Shown here one piece after another: positions 8,541 through 16,752 of a DNA stretch of 64,000 bases. The first letter of the stretch is position 1; each line of letters opens with the position of its first letter. Under the pieces are notes generated by a model that saw only the letters and a list, made by a program, of their open reading frames with translations, searched no databases and was not told the DNA's origin. A program made the translations under genes and the position numbers. Source of the DNA: JAGXFP01 sp039714535 (GTDB lineage: Bacteria > Desulfobacterota > Desulfobulbia > Desulfobulbales > JAGXFP01); assembly GCA_039714535.1 (NCBI GenBank), contig JBDLJC010000002.1, positions 66,347 to 130,346 of the forward strand. The letters run 5' to 3'.

Positions 8541-11000
8541 ATGAACCTTCCCGAAACATGCATCCACTGCAACCTGCCGATTCCTTCCTCTGGTCGAGTG
8601 GTCGACCGAAGTGGTGACGAAGAGCTGCATTTTTGCTGCCAGGGCTGCTGCGGCGCTTATCTCATAATTACCGGGGCCGGGCTTGATTCATTCTATAAAA
8701 AAAGGACCTGGGAGACCCCGGGCATCCCGGAAAGCGCTTTTGCCACGATCTATAATGATGAATACCTGGCCGCATTTACGACTGACCTGGATGATGGTCG
8801 CGAAATTTCGTTTATCATTTCCGGTATTCGTTGTGCCGCCTGTATCTGGCTCATCGAATCAATTTTGGGCAAAAGAACCGGGATTGAGGAAGCCACAGTC
8901 AATTACGGCACCCATCGCGGCCGCGTTCGTTTTGATCCGGCCCAAACCTCTCCCAGCCTCATTTTTAAAGCGATCAGCCGACTGGGTTATGGGCCCAAGC
9001 CTTTTACCCAGGATGAAGCGCGCCTGATCCAGGAACAGGAAAGCAGATCCCTGCTCATCCGTTTTGGGACGGCGGCATTCCTGTCCATGCAGCTCATGGC
9101 TTATTCCATCGCCCTGTATGGCGGCTATTTCAGCGGTATGGACCAGGAAACCAGGCAGCTCATGCAATATTTTGCTGCCGTGGTTGCCACGCCGGTGGTG
9201 TTTTTCTCCGGGGCCCCCTTTCTCCATGGGGCCTGGCGAAGTATTGTCAACAGAGCCCCCAATATGGACCTGCTCATTGCCCTGGGAGTGCTGGCCGCCT
9301 ATGTCTACAGCCTTGGCGCCTTGGTGCTCGGCAGGGAGGTGTTCTTCGAAACATCGGCCATGATCATCACCCTTATCCTGCTTGGCCGGATCTTTGAAAA
9401 TAACGCCCGGAAGAAAGCGCACAGCGGAATTGACAAACTGTTGCGCCTCGCCCCTGATACAGCCCGGCTGATCAGTGGAGATGAGACGATCGTGGTTACC
9501 AGCAGCCAACTGCAGGTTGGCGATACCATCCTGGTCGGACCAGGTGACCGGCTCCCTGTCGATGGGCTGTTGCTGGACCAGGAAACCGAGGTGGACGAGT
9601 CCGTACTCACCGGCGAGGCAGAGCCGGTTCTAAAACAGGTGGACGATATCCTGCTTTCCGGTTCATTGAACGTGGCCACTGCCGTCAGGGTCCAGGTCAC
9701 GCAACCGGCCGGCAGCTCCTTCATGGCCCGCATCACCAGGATGATCGAGGAGGCGCAAAGCAGGAAAGCGCCGGTCCAGGGGCTGGCCGACCGGGTGGCC
9801 GGCAAGTTTATACCAGCTGTTATCCTAATGGCCCTGGCCACAGCCGGGTACTGGAGCCTCCATAGCGACAATCTGGTTATTCCTCTGCTGCACGGCATCT
9901 CCGTCCTGGTGGTTGCCTGTCCCTGTGCCCTCGGCCTGGCCACCCCGACAGCTATCCTTGTGGCAACCGGGGTTGCGGCCAGCCATGGCATCCTGTTTCG
10001 GGGTGGTGACACCCTTGAAGCCGCGGCCCGGTTGACCGTGGTCGGTTTCGACAAAACCGGTACTCTGACCGAGCCATTTCCCCAGGTGGTAGCCCTTGCC
10101 GCTGTTGACGGCGACAACCAGGCCCTCCTGGCCATCGCGGCCAGGGCCGAAACGGGTTCCAGTCATCCCCTGGCCAGGGGCATACTTGCCAAAGCCCAGC
10201 AGGAAGGCATTAGAACAGCCGAGGGTGGGGGCACCATCATTGCCGGCAAAGGGGTTAGGCTTGAGACAAATGAGACCTCTATTCTGGTCGGAAGTCGGAT
10301 CTTTATGGGAGAAAACAACATAACCCTGCCGAAGGCTGCCAAGGCAACAGCTTTTACAGAGGTATTTATCGCTGAGGATGGCCGGTATCGGGGCTGCATC
10401 TATCTTGACAGCCAGCTCAGAGCCGGAGCCATTGCCGCAGTCCGGAAGATCTCCCGGCTGGGCCTCAAGACCTTTCTCCTGACCGGAGACCATCTCCTCT
10501 CAGCAGAAAAGGTCGCGGCTCTTGCCACCATTGATCAGTATTATGGTGATATGACTCCGGCCGACAAAACGACCTGGGTGCAAAATCTCCGGGAGCAGCA
10601 GGAGGTTGTCCTGATGGTCGGCGACGGTGTCAATGACGGTCCGGCCCTGTCCGCTGCCTCGGTCGGCTGTGCCATGGGCGGCGGTACTGATATTGCCTTG
10701 GAAACCTCTGACCTGGTCCTGATGCACAACGACCTTATGCTGCTGCCGGAAGCAATCCGCCTGGCCCGCCAGACTCTCAAGATTATCCGGCAGAATCTTT
10801 TCTGGGCATTTTCCTATAACCTGGTGGCGATTCCCCTGGCCGCATCAGGTCATCTCGCGCCGGTTTATGCGGCCGCGGCAATGGCCGCGAGCTCGGTATG
10901 CGTGGTGGCCAATTCGCTGCGCTTAAAATCTTTTCGACCCGGGAAAGCGGAACTTAATAATGAGACAAACACTGCTAAATTGAGTGAAATGCATGTTTAA
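8541..11000 (+). CDS. ccoI: Copper-translocating P-type ATPase for cbb3 assembly
   Basis: This 819-residue ATPase begins with a Cys-rich metal-binding segment (CIHC and FCCQGCC, residues 7-37), followed by an HMA domain with CAAC at 98-101. It has eight membrane helices, the CPC motif (C460, C462) in the ion channel, the phosphorylated Asp504 in DKTGT, and GDGVNDGPAL in the hinge. The N-terminal zinc-ribbon-like part plus HMA is typical of the CcoI/FixI/CopA2 branch, which supplies copper for the CuB site rather than giving copper resistance. It overlaps ccoS by 8 bases. No good ribosome binding site is seen before the ATG. Confidence 0.95.
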   Translation: MNLPETCIHCNLPIPSSGRVVDRSGDEELHFCCQGCCGAYLIITGAGLDSFYKKRTWETPGIPESAFATIYNDEYLAAFTTDLDDGREISFIISGIRCAACIWLIESILGKRTGIEEATVNYGTHRGRVRFDPAQTSPSLIFKAISRLGYGPKPFTQDEARLIQEQESRSLLIRFGTAAFLSMQLMAYSIALYGGYFSGMDQETRQLMQYFAAVVATPVVFFSGAPFLHGAWRSIVNRAPNMDLLIALGVLAAYVYSLGALVLGREVFFETSAMIITLILLGRIFENNARKKAHSGIDKLLRLAPDTARLISGDETIVVTSSQLQVGDTILVGPGDRLPVDGLLLDQETEVDESVLTGEAEPVLKQVDDILLSGSLNVATAVRVQVTQPAGSSFMARITRMIEEAQSRKAPVQGLADRVAGKFIPAVILMALATAGYWSLHSDNLVIPLLHGISVLVVACPCALGLATPTAILVATGVAASHGILFRGGDTLEAAARLTVVGFDKTGTLTEPFPQVVALAAVDGDNQALLAIAARAETGSSHPLARGILAKAQQEGIRTAEGGGTIIAGKGVRLETNETSILVGSRIFMGENNITLPKAAKATAFTEVFIAEDGRYRGCIYLDSQLRAGAIAAVRKISRLGLKTFLLTGDHLLSAEKVAALATIDQYYGDMTPADKTTWVQNLREQQEVVLMVGDGVNDGPALSAASVGCAMGGGTDIALETSDLVLMHNDLMLLPEAIRLARQTLKIIRQNLFWAFSYNLVAIPLAASGHLAPVYAAAAMAASSVCVVANSLRLKSFRPGKAELNNETNTAKLSEMHV

Positions 11001-11169
11001 ATCCATCTTGATCCTCATGCTCCTCTCGCTATTTATGGGGATCGCGGCCTGGCTGATCTTTATCTGGGCCGTTAAAAAAGGTGAATTCGACGATCTGGAA
11101 GGCCCGAAATACCGGATGCTTGAAGATGATCCGGAACCACCTGCGACCGAGAAAGAAGATGATCATTGA
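10993..11169 (+). CDS. ccoS: cbb3 oxidase assembly protein CcoS
   Basis: A 58-residue protein with one membrane helix (~2-24) followed by the CcoS signature F-D-D-L-E-GPKYRMLEDD. CcoS is needed for heme or copper insertion into cbb3 oxidase. The ATG at 10993 overlaps the end of ccoI; an upstream in-frame GTG (10984) is an alternative start. Its end overlaps the next gene, which indicates translational coupling. Confidence 0.92.
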   Translation: MFKSILILMLLSLFMGIAAWLIFIWAVKKGEFDDLEGPKYRMLEDDPEPPATEKEDDH

Positions 11170-11866
11170 ACCCCTTTACAGTATGGCCTTCATTACCGGC
11201 TTTCTGGGTTCCGGCCACTGTCTCGGCATGTGCGGCGGCATAGTTACCGCCCTGTCCCTTTCCGGTAGCGGCCAAAGGGGCGGTTCCCTGTTTCACCTGC
11301 TCTATAACAGCGGCCGCTTGCTCACCTACGGCCTGGTCGGCCTGTTGGTCGGCTGGCTCGGCTCCCTGATGGCATATACCACGGCCTTCGAGGGGGTTAC
11401 TCTGTGGCTGCTGGTCTCTTCGGATCTATTCATTATCGTGATCGGTCTGGGCACAGCCGGGGCCTTCCGCCGCCTCAATATCATGCAGCTTGAATTCAGG
11501 GGACCACTGAAAACTCTGACCGCGGCCGTGAGTCGCCTGCGATTACTCCCGCATGGTTTTGCCGCCTTGCCCCTGGGCCTGATTTTTGGTCTCCTGCCCT
11601 GCGGCTTTCTTTACGCCATGGCTATCACCGCCGCCCAGACGGCCTCTCCCGTAAAAGCCTCCCTGGTGATGATCTTTTTCGGACTCGGCACTGCTCCGGC
11701 CCTTTTTATCTTCGGCTCAGCGGCCCAATGGCTCAGCAGCCGCGCCCGCGGCTGGATGCTGAGGGGGGCGGGGATAATGGTGGTTCTGATGGGCTTGATC
11801 AACCTGGCCCGCCACCTCCAGATTATCGGTCTCATCCCCGGCGGCTCTTCCGGCTGTTTCTGCTGA
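11159..11866 (+). CDS. SafE/DsbD_2-type membrane protein of the cbb3 locus
   Basis: About 235 residues with six hydrophobic helices. The GHCLGMCGG motif (~19-27) and the LLPCGFLYAM motif are characteristic of the DsbD_2 (TauE/SafE-annotated) family found at the end of ccoGHIS operons. It is presumably involved in copper or thiol handling during oxidase assembly; the exact substrate is not established. The ATG at 11159 sits inside the end of ccoS with a GAAAGAAG site just upstream; a longer in-frame ORF from 11081 would overlap ccoS heavily. A Cys-containing C-terminus (SGCFC) could bind metal. Confidence 0.85.
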   Translation: MIIEPLYSMAFITGFLGSGHCLGMCGGIVTALSLSGSGQRGGSLFHLLYNSGRLLTYGLVGLLVGWLGSLMAYTTAFEGVTLWLLVSSDLFIIVIGLGTAGAFRRLNIMQLEFRGPLKTLTAAVSRLRLLPHGFAALPLGLIFGLLPCGFLYAMAITAAQTASPVKASLVMIFFGLGTAPALFIFGSAAQWLSSRARGWMLRGAGIMVVLMGLINLARHLQIIGLIPGGSSGCFC

Positions 11867-12246
11867 ACTAAGGGGTAGGCAAATCTATATACACAACAGC
11901 TGGTACATGATTTGGGGGCAAATAGGTTAAACTTAGGGGTTTTCTGTTCTGACGGTAATTGCCGATCAAGTACTAATTGTGATGAGATCTGGGCAGGGGG
12001 ATGAAACCGATTAATAAGGGATCTGGTCGTCTTTCTACCGACTTGCCGCATTTCAGCAGAGGTCTGATAGCTTTTATTCTTTTTGATGACCATTTCCTTG
12101 AAGCCAACTGTGAACAACTCATCGGCCTCCTCTACAAAATCGACAACGATATCTTTCAGTTCTCCGGCCAGGTCCTTCATGTCATCGATTACTGACGGGA
12201 TGAAACCAGGCTGTTTTAGGTTGTCCCATAGATCTGCCAATCCCAT
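11611..12246 (-). CDS. Uncharacterised protein, antisense overlap at its 3' end
   Basis: A strong ribosome binding site (AGGAGG on the minus strand, near 12255) precedes the ATG, which supports translation. The first ~80 residues look protein-like: charged, helical, with repeated D/E-rich segments (DDMKDLAGELKDIVVDFVEEADELF). From about residue 85 the composition loses coding character, and the last 85 codons lie antisense to the SafE-like gene. The original gene was probably shorter, with the present end created by loss of a stop or a frameshift. No family recognised. Confidence 0.4.
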   Translation of the reverse strand: MGLADLWDNLKQPGFIPSVIDDMKDLAGELKDIVVDFVEEADELFTVGFKEMVIKKNKSYQTSAEMRQVGRKTTRSLINRFHPPAQISSQLVLDRQLPSEQKTPKFNLFAPKSCTSCCVYRFAYPLVQQKQPEEPPGMRPIIWRWRARLIKPIRTTIIPAPLSIQPRARLLSHWAAEPKIKRAGAVPSPKKIITREAFTGEAVWAAVIAMA

Positions 12247-12276
12247 AACTTTTCCTCCTGTAAGTTAAAAAATGGA

Positions 12277-12311
12277 AATGGCATGCAAGCCTGGAAGCTG
12301 TACATGCCATT
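12277..12311. promoter_or_regulatory. Inverted repeat between divergent genes
   Basis: AATGGCATG and CATGCCATT form a perfect 9-bp inverted repeat with a 17-base spacer, in the ~260-base region between the minus-strand gene (start 12246) and the exonuclease-SIR2-HerA operon (start 12508). It could be an operator for either side or a hairpin in a leader. Nothing else definite is visible in 12247-12507. Confidence 0.4.
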
Positions 12312-12507
12312 ACGATTTCCTTATCCTTCTGAATTCATGGCTAAGGAATGTATTTCTTACAGAAATAATATGGGTTTGAGATTTGGATTGTTACGGTCGG
12401 ATTGTTTTTACCGTATGCCTGACAAAGCCTTTGCGAAAATGACTTTCTCGGGTAGGTTGATTTAATTCATATTTCCAAAGGTGAATCTTTATGGGAGGTG
12501 AAAAAGT

Positions 12508-13224
12508 ATGAAGTTGCTGAGCTTTGATATCGAGATTTCGGATGTCTTTGAGTTAGGTAAATACGAAGATTTAGAGAAATACGCACCGTTCCACATTTCC
12601 GTTGCAGCAACGGCCATTCACGATGGAGAGGAGCGGGTGTGGTATTCGATGGAGGAGGAAGGTCTTCCAGCCATAAATTTAACACAGCAGCGAGCACATG
12701 AGCTCCTAGAGTATCTCGACGAAATGCAGCAAATGGGATTCATGGTTTGCGCGTGGAACGGCTTGAGTTTCGACCTGAAATGGATCGGACATCAGGCCGG
12801 AGATATGGCCCTTGCCGCACGTATCGCCCTGAAAAGCTACGACCCCATGTTCCAGTTCTTCAACCAGGCCGGTTTCCCCGTCGGTCTAGGAAAAGTGGCC
12901 GAAGGAATGGGCATCTCGCAAGAGAAACTCATGGACGGTGCCGATGCTCCAAGGCAATGGCGTGCTGGAAATCATCAGGAGGTAATGGACTACTGTCTTG
13001 GTGATTGTCAGATGACCAACCTCATCGTGTGCGCCATACAAAAGACCCAGCAAGTTCGATGGGTGACGGGTAAAGGGCACATCAGCGCAAAGTCTATGCC
13101 ACGACTCAAATCCGTTGAAGAAGTCATCCAAGATCCCGATCCCGACCAGTCTTGGATGGATACACCAATGCTGAAGAGTAATTTTTATAAATGGATTGAG
13201 GAAGTTGGAGGGGCGAAAACATGA
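12508..13224 (+). CDS. Predicted DEDDy 3'-5' exonuclease (RNase H fold, PolB-exonuclease-like)
   Basis: The 238-residue protein shows an RNase H-like exonuclease pattern: FDIE with D7 and E9 (Exo I), AWNGLSFDL with D89 (Exo II) and YCLGD with Y162 and D166 (Exo III, DEDDy type). It therefore probably degrades DNA or RNA from 3' ends using two metals. A good ribosome binding site (GGGAGGTG, 12493-12500) precedes the ATG. Its stop overlaps the SIR2 gene start in ATGA, so the genes are translationally coupled. In the defence context it is likely a third nuclease component of a SIR2-HerA system. Confidence 0.8.
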   Translation: MKLLSFDIEISDVFELGKYEDLEKYAPFHISVAATAIHDGEERVWYSMEEEGLPAINLTQQRAHELLEYLDEMQQMGFMVCAWNGLSFDLKWIGHQAGDMALAARIALKSYDPMFQFFNQAGFPVGLGKVAEGMGISQEKLMDGADAPRQWRAGNHQEVMDYCLGDCQMTNLIVCAIQKTQQVRWVTGKGHISAKSMPRLKSVEEVIQDPDPDQSWMDTPMLKSNFYKWIEEVGGAKT

Positions 13225-14357
13225 GTGACGATCTAACATTATTCTCATCGCCAGACCTCAAGGATGTCGTTCAAGACATGCGTGAGCTACTCTCACAGAG
13301 TCACCTGGCGTTTCTGCTCGGAGCCGGATGCAGCAAAAATGCCGGGCTTCCGCTGATGCACCAGCTAACAGAAGACGTTCTGGGGCATGAAAATATCTGC
13401 ACGGAAACCAAACAACTCCTCGATAAAATTCGTGAGTTATTTTCCGGGGCAGAATCTGCGACAATCGAAGATTATATGAGCGAAATCGTTGATCTTCTCT
13501 CCATTGCCGAGAGAAGAACCCAGCGAGGGGCTACCCAGTCCAAGGTTTCCGTCGGAGGTCAGGAGAAAGACGTATCTGAACTTCAGACTGCGCTTGATGA
13601 AATCAAGCAAGTCATCTCATCTTCGATTGGCGACAAGGAAGTCGATGTCGCCACGCATCAAAAATTTGTCAGAGCAATCCACAGATCGCTACAGGCAGGC
13701 AAGGCTGGTAGGGGTGTCGACTACTTTATCCTCAACTATGACACACTAATCGAAGATGCGTTGGGACTTGAGCGAGTTGTCTATTCCGATGGCTTCACCG
13801 GTGCGGCAACCGGTTGGTGGAAACCGAGCATGTTTAGGGCTGATGGGAAGGCTGCGCGAGTCTTCAAGGTCCATGGATCAATTGACTGGTGTCTGCTTGA
13901 AGGTGACTCTCTGCCGAGACGAATTCGTTCAGGAATTAAAACTGAGTCCGCCAAGAGCCATGTTCTAATATACCCCGCCGCAACAAAATATCAGGAAACC
14001 CAACGTGATCCATTCGCTCAGATACTTAGCCATATGCGACAAAGCCTTTGTCCTAGCGAGAGAAAGGAAATGGTTCTGGCGATATGCGGATACAGTTTTG
14101 GCGACTCACATATTGATTTGGAAATCGAAAACGCCTTGCACCAATCAGAAGGCCGCCTGACAATCGCGGCATTTGTGGGGTCTGACGGGCCTGAGGGGAA
14201 GTTGAAGGAATGGTTGACCCATCCCGAGATTTCGGAACAGATTCGAGTTTATGCGAAGAAAGGCTTCTTTCATGGCGACAAGAAGCACGAGTTGAATGAG
14301 GAGGCTTCGTGGTGGAGGTTCGAGATTCTAGCAAGGCTCTTGGGAGGGGAACGATGA
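13221..14357 (+). CDS. SIR2-family protein of a SIR2-HerA defence system
   Basis: The 378-residue protein has the sirtuin NAD-binding fold: GAGCSKNAG at 34-42, NYD at 172-174 (LNYDTLIEDAL) and the catalytic-type His218 in KVHGS. Defence SIR2 domains are NADases that deplete NAD+ on phage infection, and family members paired with HerA form large complexes with it. The start overlaps the exonuclease stop and the end overlaps the HerA start in ATGA. There is no zinc-ribbon of deacetylase sirtuins, which supports an NADase-type role. No membrane segment. Confidence 0.88.
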   Translation: MSDDLTLFSSPDLKDVVQDMRELLSQSHLAFLLGAGCSKNAGLPLMHQLTEDVLGHENICTETKQLLDKIRELFSGAESATIEDYMSEIVDLLSIAERRTQRGATQSKVSVGGQEKDVSELQTALDEIKQVISSSIGDKEVDVATHQKFVRAIHRSLQAGKAGRGVDYFILNYDTLIEDALGLERVVYSDGFTGAATGWWKPSMFRADGKAARVFKVHGSIDWCLLEGDSLPRRIRSGIKTESAKSHVLIYPAATKYQETQRDPFAQILSHMRQSLCPSERKEMVLAICGYSFGDSHIDLEIENALHQSEGRLTIAAFVGSDGPEGKLKEWLTHPEISEQIRVYAKKGFFHGDKKHELNEEASWWRFEILARLLGGER

Positions 14358-16060
14358 TAACGAAAAGAAACCCAAGCGAGCCAATTTTGAATCTGGAAAT
14401 TGGCGCGGTTATCGAAGTCGACGGAACGCATATCATTGCCGAACTTGACCCTAAAATCACAGAACTCTCTCGCGTTTACGGCGGTATCATCTACCCGATT
14501 GGTCAATTCGGGTCGATCATCAAGATACATTATGGCGCTAGATTGATATTCGGCTACGTAGGGCGTCTCCGTATGAAGTCAGAGTATGAACGCGAAAAAG
14601 GGCTTACCCCCGAACCAAGTGGAGGTGCTCGGATCATTGAGATTGACCTGTTTGGTGAGGGCGAATGGATCTTTGACAAAGATGAGTGGAGGCTGGACTT
14701 TGAGCGTGGCGTTACCACTTTTCCTTTACCACAACAGAAGGTTTACCTAACACCACGGAATGAGCTTGGCTTCATCTACGGTGAAGGTACAGGGCCTGTG
14801 ATTCTCCTCGGTGAACATGTTGGGTCAGGCGGTACCCCTTGCTACGCCGAAATGAATGAACTTCTGGGAAAGCACACTGCAATATTAGGGTCTACGGGAG
14901 CCGGAAAGTCGGGAACAGTCGCCGCACTCCTTCACTCAATTCTTGATAGGGGGAGCGATGCAGAGTATCAGAACTGGCATCCTCAAATAGTCGTTCTCGA
15001 TCCACATAATGAATACGGTGCTGCCTTTCCGGATCATGTCAGGTTATGTACTGACGAAAACTCCCTTAACCTTCCTTACTGGCTTCTAAACTTCCAAGAG
15101 ACAGTCAACCTTCTTATCGGAAAGACTGAGTTCGTTGCAACATCACAAGCCAACATCGTAAAGACTGCCATCTTGCTCGCACGGCGTGATGCCGCACCGA
15201 CGGTGAATCTTGATGAAGCGGAGATAAACGTTGATTCACCTGTACCGTATAAACTTGACAGATTCGTCCACCATGTCGAAAACAGTACTAATAAGCCACC
15301 ACAGGCGAGTAAACAGGAGCCATGGAATTCGATACTACACAAAATTGAGGTATTGAAGAATGATTCAAGACTCGCATTTATGATGAAGGAATGGGATGGC
15401 GATGCTGACCCTTTGCCGGAGATAGTAAAGCAATTCCTTGGAGATAGCGATCCCATCCGAATCGTCGACTTATCCGGCGTCCCAAACGAAGTGGCTGGGG
15501 CGGCAAGTTCTGCGATTGCACGAACGCTTTTCTCAGTAAAACTCTGGCAAACACGCGAGGAACGTGAAAGCAACCCGGTTTTGCTTGTTTGCGAGGAAGC
15601 ACATCGTTATGTGCCAAATCGTGGCGAAGCACAATACGAAGCCGCCCAGGATGCAATCCGACGTCTTGCGAAAGAGGGGCGTAAGTACGGCATCGGCTTG
15701 ATGCTCGTTTCACAGCGACCGAGTGAGGTAGAGGCGACTGTGCTTTCCCAGTGTAATTCTTGGATCGTCATGCGTATCACGAACGACTCGGATCGAAGCC
15801 ATGTCCAAGGGATACTACCAGATTCCCTGGCAGGGTTGACAAAGGTGCTTTCCGGACTTCGTCGCCGGGAAGCAATCTTTGTGGGGCAAGCCGCCGTTCT
15901 GCCGTCACGCATATTGATTCGCGATCTCGTAAAGGACGGCAAACCGCTACCTCGCTCACAGGACATAGATTTCGATACGGGATGGCAAGGCTGTCCGATA
16001 ACTGACGAGCATCTAACTAAGGTGGGCAAGCGGTGGCGTCTGCAGAGTAGGGATGTGTGA
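14354..16060 (+). CDS. HerA-like hexameric ATPase
   Basis: A 568-residue protein with an N-terminal beta-barrel (HAS-like) domain and an FtsK/HerA ATPase core: Walker A GSTGAGKS (179-186), Walker B with E414-E415 in VCEEAHR, and the sensor segment LVSQRPSEV. HerA ATPases form hexameric DNA pumps; in defence pairs they act with SIR2 or nuclease effectors. The ATG at 14354 has a GGGAGGGGA site at 14342-14350 and overlaps the SIR2 stop. An upstream in-frame start at 14309 would lie inside the SIR2 gene and is unlikely. Last gene of the three-gene operon. Confidence 0.9.
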   Translation: MITKRNPSEPILNLEIGAVIEVDGTHIIAELDPKITELSRVYGGIIYPIGQFGSIIKIHYGARLIFGYVGRLRMKSEYEREKGLTPEPSGGARIIEIDLFGEGEWIFDKDEWRLDFERGVTTFPLPQQKVYLTPRNELGFIYGEGTGPVILLGEHVGSGGTPCYAEMNELLGKHTAILGSTGAGKSGTVAALLHSILDRGSDAEYQNWHPQIVVLDPHNEYGAAFPDHVRLCTDENSLNLPYWLLNFQETVNLLIGKTEFVATSQANIVKTAILLARRDAAPTVNLDEAEINVDSPVPYKLDRFVHHVENSTNKPPQASKQEPWNSILHKIEVLKNDSRLAFMMKEWDGDADPLPEIVKQFLGDSDPIRIVDLSGVPNEVAGAASSAIARTLFSVKLWQTREERESNPVLLVCEEAHRYVPNRGEAQYEAAQDAIRRLAKEGRKYGIGLMLVSQRPSEVEATVLSQCNSWIVMRITNDSDRSHVQGILPDSLAGLTKVLSGLRRREAIFVGQAAVLPSRILIRDLVKDGKPLPRSQDIDFDTGWQGCPITDEHLTKVGKRWRLQSRDV

Positions 16061-16155
16061 TGGAACACGGGTCGAATATCATGTGGAATGACAGAGCTTC
16101 ACGCCGAGCTGATGCTGGGTATTAGTCCCCCACTAACTATTAATTGGTAAACGAA

Positions 16156-16746
16156 ATGGGAAACAAGGAAACACTCGATTTTAAATTGTGGTCATCAAGC
16201 ATTACCCGTTTTAATGCAGCCAAACGGATAACTAGCTGGAAGCATTGCATAAGGTGGTCTTTGTTAGCGGCATCAATCTACCTGACAATATTATCCATAT
16301 TAATATATGCCGAGAAAATTGAAGCCGCTCACAATGAACTAAGCCAGTTCGCAGCTATTTTTCTATCAATATTGGCATTGTGTCTCAGTTTATCAGTCAA
16401 CCTTAATCAGCTAGAAATTAGAGCATTTCAATATCATGAATGCGGAAGAAAAGTAAGAAGGTTACTCAGTCAATTATCGGCTACTGATGATCAAGATGTA
16501 ATCAACTCTCTTTTTACACGATATGATGACATATTAGACAAATATGAAAATCACATGTCTATAGACTACTATCAATTCATATGGCAAAACTCAAAACAAT
16601 TTTCCACGGAGCAAAAAACAAAAATTCCTTCTGGATATTTAGTGTATTTGTGGATGCCAGTTGCACGTTATTTCCCTCAATTATTTGCTTATATCATCAC
16701 TGTTATTTTGCCGATGACGTTAATTCTAAAAATAGTGACATTCTGA
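16156..16746 (+). CDS. SLATT-domain membrane protein (SLATT_5-like), predicted pore-forming effector
   Basis: About 196 residues. The first two membrane helices (~32-52 and ~62-82) form the close hairpin of the SLATT superfamily and are followed by a long cytosolic helical region. A third hydrophobic segment (~170-194) lies at the C-terminus. SLATT proteins are predicted membrane-damaging effectors in nucleotide- or RT-linked immune systems, and SLATT_5 members neighbour reverse transcriptases. The gene is AT-rich and lies 6 bases before the RT gene. The start is uncertain: ATG 16156 or TTG 16144, neither with a strong ribosome binding site. Confidence 0.78.
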   Translation: MGNKETLDFKLWSSSITRFNAAKRITSWKHCIRWSLLAASIYLTILSILIYAEKIEAAHNELSQFAAIFLSILALCLSLSVNLNQLEIRAFQYHECGRKVRRLLSQLSATDDQDVINSLFTRYDDILDKYENHMSIDYYQFIWQNSKQFSTEQKTKIPSGYLVYLWMPVARYFPQLFAYIITVILPMTLILKIVTF

Positions 16747-16752
16747 TTCGAG

